Source: an uncultured Kineosporia sp.
Lineage (GTDB): Bacteria; Actinomycetota; Actinomycetes; Actinomycetales; Kineosporiaceae
NCBI GenBank assembly: GCA_937859855.1
Contig: CALMAR010000496.1
Coordinates: forward strand, 1-19,939
Direction: 5' to 3'
Length of the DNA: 19,939 nucleotides
Made by a program: the position numbers and the translations under genes
The notes under the pieces: model-generated
Database searches by the model: none
Told to the model about the DNA's origin: nothing
What the model saw: the letters and a program-made list of their open reading frames with translations, nothing else
In this document: one piece after another, positions 15,604-19,939 of the stretch
Position numbering within the stretch: position 1 is the first letter of the stretch
Layout of the letters: each line of letters opens with the position of its first letter

Positions 15604-16170
15604 TCACCGGCCGGTTCGCAGGCCGTCCATGATCAGGTCCATCAGGCGGGACGCTTGAGCATTCTGCGCGGGCGCCCCGGTGACGCTGAGCACTCCAATC
15701 AGAGCGGCCGTGATATCGGCCGGGTCGGCGTCCTGGCGGATCTCGCGGGCGGCACGGCCCGCCGCCAGAATGCTGCCGACGGCAGTCAGGATCTGCTGGC
15801 GGGTTTCGGCGTGCGCGATCTGATCGGAGTCGATCATGGCGCGCAACGTGTCCAGCATTCCGTGCTTGGCGGCCAGCCACTCGGCGAAGAGATCCATCCA
15901 GAGCCGCAGCGCGGTGGCGGGTGGATGGGAGTCGAGTAGATCTTGGGCCCCAGTGATGAGGCGCCTGACTTGATCTTGGTAGACGGCGTCCACCAGCGAC
16001 TCCCGGGTGGGGAAGTGCCGGTAGAGCGTGGCGATCCCCACGCCCGCATCGCGGGCGATGGCCCGCATGGATGGCTCGTTCTGGGCCGCCGCGAATGCCC
16101 GGGTGGCGGCCGACAGGAGCAGATCGCGGTTACGTACCGCGTCGACGCGTGGGTGGGGGGCGATGGTCAT
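15604..16170 (-). CDS. TetR/AcrR-family transcriptional repressor
   Basis: 188 aa, DNA-binding and cytoplasmic. The N-terminal helix-turn-helix (MRAIARDAGVGIATLYRHFPTRE, about residues 35-57) is a textbook TetR domain. The C-terminal region is a helical ligand-binding and dimerisation domain. ATG 16170 has GGAG 8 nt upstream. It is divergent from an SDR-MDR pair (16275 onward). The 104-bp intergenic region contains two copies of a CGGAWC-type palindrome overlapping both promoters, so it probably represses itself and the reductase genes until a small molecule binds. Inducer unknown. Confidence 0.93.
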   Translation of the reverse strand: MTIAPHPRVDAVRNRDLLLSAATRAFAAAQNEPSMRAIARDAGVGIATLYRHFPTRESLVDAVYQDQVRRLITGAQDLLDSHPPATALRLWMDLFAEWLAAKHGMLDTLRAMIDSDQIAHAETRQQILTAVGSILAAGRAAREIRQDADPADITAALIGVLSVTGAPAQNAQASRLMDLIMDGLRTGR

Positions 16171-16186
16171 CCTTCCGGCTCCAATC

Positions 16187-16241
16187 CGGATCGCGTTCCG
16201 ATTGTGCTAGCGTACCAAGGAGCTAACCGGAACACGATCCG
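16187..16241. promoter_or_regulatory. Bidirectional tetR/SDR promoter with two palindromic operators
   Basis: Operator A is CGGATCGCGTTCCG (16187-16200) and operator B is CGGAACACGATCCG (16228-16241, with flanking CTAA/TTAG arms). A is nearly the reverse complement of B. Between them extended -10 elements overlap on opposite strands: TGC-TAGCGT on plus (16205-16213) and TGG-TACGCT on minus (16217-16209). Each operator covers one promoter's -35 zone and the other's early transcript. Confidence 0.7.
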
Positions 16242-16274
16242 ATTAGCCGTCAATCAGCACAAGGAGGTCACCTG

Positions 16275-17186
16275 GTGAAGGTGTTCGTCACCGGTGGGTC
16301 GGGGCTCACCGGCCCGGCCATAGTTGCCGATCTCATCGCCTCCGGCCATAGCGTCACCGGATTGGCTCGCTCCGAACGGGCTGCATCCCGCCTTCAGGAT
16401 CTCGGCGCCACCCCGCTGCGGGGTTCGCTGGAAGACACCGGCAGTCTGCGGGCCGGGGCCCAGCAGGCGGACGGCGTCATCCACATGGCCTTCGGAGGAG
16501 ATTTCGCCGACCCTGAGGACCTGACCCGGCGGGATGTGACGGCGATCAAAGCCCTGGGCGAGGCTTTGGCCGGCTCGGGCAAGCCGTTCGTGACCACCTC
16601 CGGCACGCTGGTGATGGCCACCGGCCGGGTCAGCAGCGAGCAGGACGCACCTGACGCGAATTCCATTGCCCACTTCCGGATCCCGGGAGAGCAGGCCTGC
16701 TTGTCCTTCGCGGATCACGGCGTCCGCTCCAGTGTGGTGCGGCTTGCGCCCACCGTGCATGGCCCGGGGGACTACGGCTTCATCCCCATGCTGATCGCGG
16801 CGGCCCGCAAGCACGGTGTGTCGGCGTACGCCGGAAACGGTGCCAACCGTTGGCCGGCGATTCACCGATTGGACGCGGCCACCCTGTTCCGGCTCGCGCT
16901 GGAGAAGGCCCCCGCCGGGAGCGCCCTGCATGGCGCCGGAGAGGGCGCGGTCACTCTCGAGACCATCGCCTATCAGGTCGGACACGCGCTCCAGCTTCCG
17001 ACGGCGTCCCTGGACGGCCAGGAGGCCATCCAGCATTTCGGTAGTCCGTTCTTCGCCCGGCTTTTCGCAACCGACGCTCCGGTATCGAGCGCGCATACCC
17101 GCCAGATGCTGGGCTGGACACCGAGGCATCGAACCTTGCTGCAGGACATGAGTGAAGGCGACTATTTCACGCTGGCCGCCGCTTGA
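16275..17186 (+). CDS. Extended SDR / NAD-dependent epimerase-dehydratase-like oxidoreductase
   Basis: 303 aa predicted NAD(P)-dependent enzyme of the atypical/extended SDR group. The N-terminus MKVFVTGGSGLTG is the TGGxGxxG Rossmann motif. RLAPTVHGPGDYGFIPML is typical of this actinobacterial subfamily. I do not see a classical YxxxK; the region where it would be expected reads IPGEQACLSF, so catalysis may be non-canonical. The GTG start at 16275 has a perfect AAGGAGGT 6 nt upstream. It is first of two genes under the TetR-controlled promoter, followed after 49 bp by an MDR reductase, which suggests joint reduction of an electrophilic or xenobiotic compound. Confidence 0.87.
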   Translation: MKVFVTGGSGLTGPAIVADLIASGHSVTGLARSERAASRLQDLGATPLRGSLEDTGSLRAGAQQADGVIHMAFGGDFADPEDLTRRDVTAIKALGEALAGSGKPFVTTSGTLVMATGRVSSEQDAPDANSIAHFRIPGEQACLSFADHGVRSSVVRLAPTVHGPGDYGFIPMLIAAARKHGVSAYAGNGANRWPAIHRLDAATLFRLALEKAPAGSALHGAGEGAVTLETIAYQVGHALQLPTASLDGQEAIQHFGSPFFARLFATDAPVSSAHTRQMLGWTPRHRTLLQDMSEGDYFTLAAA

Positions 17187-17235
17187 TCGCAGGCCCGGCC
17201 CGTTGCTCGATTTCAAGAACTGATGGAGAGAACTG

Positions 17236-18201
17236 ATGACTGATTCGACGGCGGAAACGATGCGCACGGTGCGTTTTTCGCAATACGGTGAACCGGCCGA
17301 CGTCCTGAGGATGGAGACGGTGCCGGTGCCTGATCCAGGTCCCGGACGGGTCCGGGTGATCATGCAGGCATGTGGCCTTGCGCCCGCCGATTGGGCGTTG
17401 TGCCGGGGCCTGTTCGCCGGCGAGTTGCCACGCGGAGTGGGGTGCGACGTCTGCGGCATGATTGACGCGATCGGTGACGGCGTCACCGGGGTCGCCGCCG
17501 GTGATCTGGTGTTCGGGACGGCCGACTGGGCGAACTGCTCATCGGCGGGCGCCTCTGATCGGGCGGTGATGAACCGGTGGTTCCCCGTCCCGGCGGGACT
17601 GGATCCGGTGCAGGCGGCTGCCCTGCCCATGACCGTGGACACGGCTTACGGGCATCTGAATGCCCTGGGATTCGATCCGGGCAAAACTCTTCTGATTCAT
17701 GGCGCGGGCAGCACGATCGGGTTCGCCGCGGTGCAGATCGCGCTCGAAAAGGGCATGCGGGTCATCGCTACCGCGGGCCACACCTACGCACCGAGACTGC
17801 GCGACCTTGGGGCCCGAGTGACCCCGTACGGGGAAGGCATGGTGCAGAGGGTGATCGAGCTGAACAACGGGCCGGTCGACCTGGTGCTCGATACCGCGCC
17901 CATTGGTGGTTCGCTGCCTGACCTCGTGCTCATCGCTGGCGGCGACCCCAAGCGGGTCCTGACGATCTCCGACTTCGCCGCGGCAGCCGAGCTTGGTGTC
18001 CGCGACTCGTTTCACGAAGAGTTGAGCTCACGGGTCGAGGTGCTGCCGGAGTACGGACAGCTCGCCGCGGACGGAAAGTTCAGCGTGCCGATCGCCGGGA
18101 CGTTTCCGCTCGAGGAGTGGAGATCGGCCGTGCAGATCAGCCAGAGCGGACATGCCCGCGGCAAGCTGATTCTCGTGCCCGGAGACGTCAAGGTCAGCTA
18201 G
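17236..18201 (+). CDS. Zinc-independent MDR oxidoreductase (NADP-dependent, QOR-like)
   Basis: 321 aa predicted NADPH-dependent reductase. The GroES-like domain contains ACGLAPADWALCRG and lacks zinc ligands. The Rossmann motif LIHGAGSTIGFAAVQIA is at about residues 152-168 and GHARGKLILVPG is the typical C-terminal strand. ATG 17236 has GGAGAG 7 nt upstream; an internal ATG at 17260 starts the conserved MRTVRFSQYGEP. The second gene after the SDR, with 49 bp between, so presumably in the TetR regulon. It ends 33 bp from the convergent FN3/OmpA gene. Substrate unknown. Confidence 0.88.
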   Translation: MTDSTAETMRTVRFSQYGEPADVLRMETVPVPDPGPGRVRVIMQACGLAPADWALCRGLFAGELPRGVGCDVCGMIDAIGDGVTGVAAGDLVFGTADWANCSSAGASDRAVMNRWFPVPAGLDPVQAAALPMTVDTAYGHLNALGFDPGKTLLIHGAGSTIGFAAVQIALEKGMRVIATAGHTYAPRLRDLGARVTPYGEGMVQRVIELNNGPVDLVLDTAPIGGSLPDLVLIAGGDPKRVLTISDFAAAAELGVRDSFHEELSSRVEVLPEYGQLAADGKFSVPIAGTFPLEEWRSAVQISQSGHARGKLILVPGDVKVS

Positions 18202-18234
18202 GCCGGGCGCCGGGCAGACCTTCAACCTACGGCC

Positions 18235-19939
18235 CTAACGGCGGGCGACGACCAGGATCCGGTTGTTGGCCTGGCGCTGAGAAGCGTTGCCGCCAGTCAG
18301 GGCTGGGCGGCTGCCGCCATAGCCGGCCGCCTTCAGGGTGGCCTTGACGCCGTCCGCGCGCAGTGCCTGGCAGACCGCGGCGGCTCGCTGACGGCTGATC
18401 GACCGCGCCGTCGCCAGTGACTGGCCGAAGTCTGAATAGCTCTCGCAGACAACCACTTTGGCGCCCTGAAGCTTATGTGCCGCCGCCGCTATCTGCCGCC
18501 GGCCGGAAACGGTCAGCGTAACGCCATGCCCCCCGAACAGCTTGTCGTCAGTCATCGCCGCGCCATAGCCTGCCTGAATCACGCTGCTCAGGATCGTGGA
18601 CAACGACTCGATCGGCGCCCCGCTGGCGGCGTGGGTGCTGGCCAGCGTGCGTACCAGCCGGCCGCCGCTGTGCGGATGCCTGGGTACGGCCGGAAGGTGC
18701 TGGGGATTGCGGGCGCCGATCAGTGGAACCGTGATCCGGGCGGCTGCCACCTTGCCCGCCCCCGCCGTGGTCACCGGCCGGACCGAGAGCGCGTAGTAGC
18801 CGCTGGGCAGACCCGGCACCTTGGTCAGCAGGTTCCCATTCGCTTTCCCCCGCAACGCCTTCCAGGTGGATCCGCCATTGGCCGACCACTCCCAGCGGGT
18901 CACTCCGGACTGGGTCCTGGCGGTCAGGGTGATACCGCTGGTCCGCACCTTGGCCGTCACCTTCGTCGCCGCGGCCGTACCAGACGGAGCGACGTACGGC
19001 GTCACCAGCTGCACCCGGGCATCGACGGACCCGTGCCGCATCAGCACGGCATAGGTTCGCCCGTTGGTCAGGCCGCTGAGCCGGGTCTGTAGCTGGCCCC
19101 CGGCCGGCTGGCGCGCACTGGCCACGACCGAAGCGCCGCTCACCCGGGACAGGCTGATCGGCGTCCAGCTGGCTCCGCCGTCCAGGCTCACCGTCCAGCC
19201 GGTCGACGGCAGGCCGAGGGCCGTGATCCGCAGCAGCGCACCAGTATTGGCCGGGACAGCGGTGAAACCATAGCCAGAGCTGGAAACGACGGGCAACGAG
19301 CCGGACGACGCCGATGTGGCGACACCGGAACCGGCAGCTCCCACGCCGTCCGCGTCCACGCCCCGGACCAGTACCGGATAGGTCTGGCCGCTGGTCAGCC
19401 CGGTCACGGTTCCGGTCAGTGCGCCGGTACCGGCGCCGGTCACGGTCAGGTTCTGCCAGGTCAGGCCCCCATTGATCGACGTCTGCCAGGTCACGCCGGT
19501 GGACGAGGACGGCGTGAACGACACTTGGGCGCTGGTGCCGGTCGGCGCCACGGTCAGGCCGATCGGCGCTGCCGGGCCGGGCAGGGTCCCGTTCGCGGCG
19601 GGCACGGTGACAGTGGACGAGACCGGGTTGCCATTGTTCTGGCCATTGCCCGAGCCGGTGACACTGCGCACGGCCACGTTGTAGGTCTGGCCGTAGGTCA
19701 GCCCGCTGATCGAACCGGTCAGAGTGCTGGAACCAGTGGTGGTCAGGGTCCGCCAGGGTCCGCCGTTCACGCTGTACTGCCAGCCGGTCACGCTCCCACC
19801 CGGGTTCGGGAAGGCCACCGTCACCCCGGTGCCGCTCGGCACCACGCCCAGCTGGGACGGCGGTACTGGTCCAGGGTTAGGGGTGGGTGTCGGTGTCGGT
19901 GTCGCTGCCGCGCAGTCGCCGCAGGTGGTGCCAGGTGGC
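18235..19939 (-). CDS. Secreted FN3-repeat protein with C-terminal OmpA-like domain (5' end outside window)
   Basis: The frame is open from the right edge to TAG at 18235, giving 567 residues of a longer protein; no signal peptide is visible because the start is missing. The order is: TTCGDCAAA and a (TP)n/Pro linker; four FN3-like modules (each with a W-x-x-S-x-[ND]GG strand and a [GP]L-x-x-G-x-x-Y strand; about 19845-18760); a His/Ser-rich spacer; and an OmpA-like peptidoglycan-binding domain in the last ~125 residues (ESYSDFGQS..., SISRQRAAAV, AAGYGGSRP, NNRILVV). Cys in VVVCESYSD and in AAVCQAL could form a disulfide. Likely cell-wall-attached or envelope-associated. A GTG at 19845 would only be an internal start. 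Confidence 0.85.
   Translation of the reverse strand, partial: PPGTTCGDCAAATPTPTPTPNPGPVPPSQLGVVPSGTGVTVAFPNPGGSVTGWQYSVNGGPWRTLTTTGSSTLTGSISGLTYGQTYNVAVRSVTGSGNGQNNGNPVSSTVTVPAANGTLPGPAAPIGLTVAPTGTSAQVSFTPSSSTGVTWQTSINGGLTWQNLTVTGAGTGALTGTVTGLTSGQTYPVLVRGVDADGVGAAGSGVATSASSGSLPVVSSSGYGFTAVPANTGALLRITALGLPSTGWTVSLDGGASWTPISLSRVSGASVVASARQPAGGQLQTRLSGLTNGRTYAVLMRHGSVDARVQLVTPYVAPSGTAAATKVTAKVRTSGITLTARTQSGVTRWEWSANGGSTWKALRGKANGNLLTKVPGLPSGYYALSVRPVTTAGAGKVAAARITVPLIGARNPQHLPAVPRHPHSGGRLVRTLASTHAASGAPIESLSTILSSVIQAGYGAAMTDDKLFGGHGVTLTVSGRRQIAAAAHKLQGAKVVVCESYSDFGQSLATARSISRQRAAAVCQALRADGVKATLKAAGYGGSRPALTGGNASQRQANNRILVVARR

Noticed and set aside
1..19939. tRNA, rRNA, CRISPR array, transposase or phage genes
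   Set aside because: Searched by eye on both strands; nothing matched.

Overview
The window is high-GC (roughly two-thirds G+C), densely coded DNA with GTG starts, strong Shine-Dalgarno (SD) sites, 1-11 bp gene overlaps and actinobacterial protein families: a glpFKD glycerol operon, TetR-controlled reductases, a NiCoT nickel/cobalt permease, a secreted sedolisin and an FN3/OmpA wall protein. I infer an actinomycete (Actinomycetota); the sequence alone does not fix the genus. I see no tRNA, rRNA, CRISPR array, insertion sequence or phage gene.

Layout. (1) 17-1984 (-): secreted S53 peptidase (sedolisin), preceded by a four-copy 11-bp tandem repeat. (2) 2176-3755 (-): a two-gene unit, a PIG-L-type N-deacetylase coupled by a GTGA overlap to an alpha/beta-hydrolase-fold protein that closely resembles the cofactor-free quinolone dioxygenases (HOD/AqdC). 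Its promoter carries two TetR-type palindromes, one filling the 17-bp spacer between -35 and -10. This is the most interesting locus: it could be an inducible pathway that opens a 3-hydroxy-4-quinolone-like ring and then removes the N-acyl group. (3) 4002-4919 (+): zinc-free quinone-oxidoreductase-type MDR enzyme, then 324 bp with no convincing gene. (4) 5244-8282 (-): tight operon of hemerythrin, SRPBCC protein, SDR and zinc alcohol dehydrogenase. (5) 8377-9606 (-): phytanoyl-CoA dioxygenase-family Fe(II)/2-oxoglutarate enzyme, divergent from (6) 9845-11035 (+): NiCoT permease; the shared intergenic region has a tandem 15-mer. (7) 11121-15352 (-): glycerol uptake and catabolism operon glpF-glpK-glpD, separated from the permease by a large nested hairpin and preceded by a structured leader. 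(8) 15604-18201: TetR repressor (-) divergent from an extended SDR and a second MDR reductase (+), around a compact bidirectional promoter with two matching palindromic operators. (9) 18235-19939 (-): a secreted protein with four FN3-like modules and a C-terminal OmpA-like domain, cut by the right edge of the window.

How the parts work together: glpFKD forms a complete route from external glycerol to dihydroxyacetone phosphate. The other units look like separate small regulons of redox and detoxification enzymes. No specific regulator is encoded next to the HOD/PIG-L unit. Homology statements rest on motif recognition and remembered family sequences; no database search was run.
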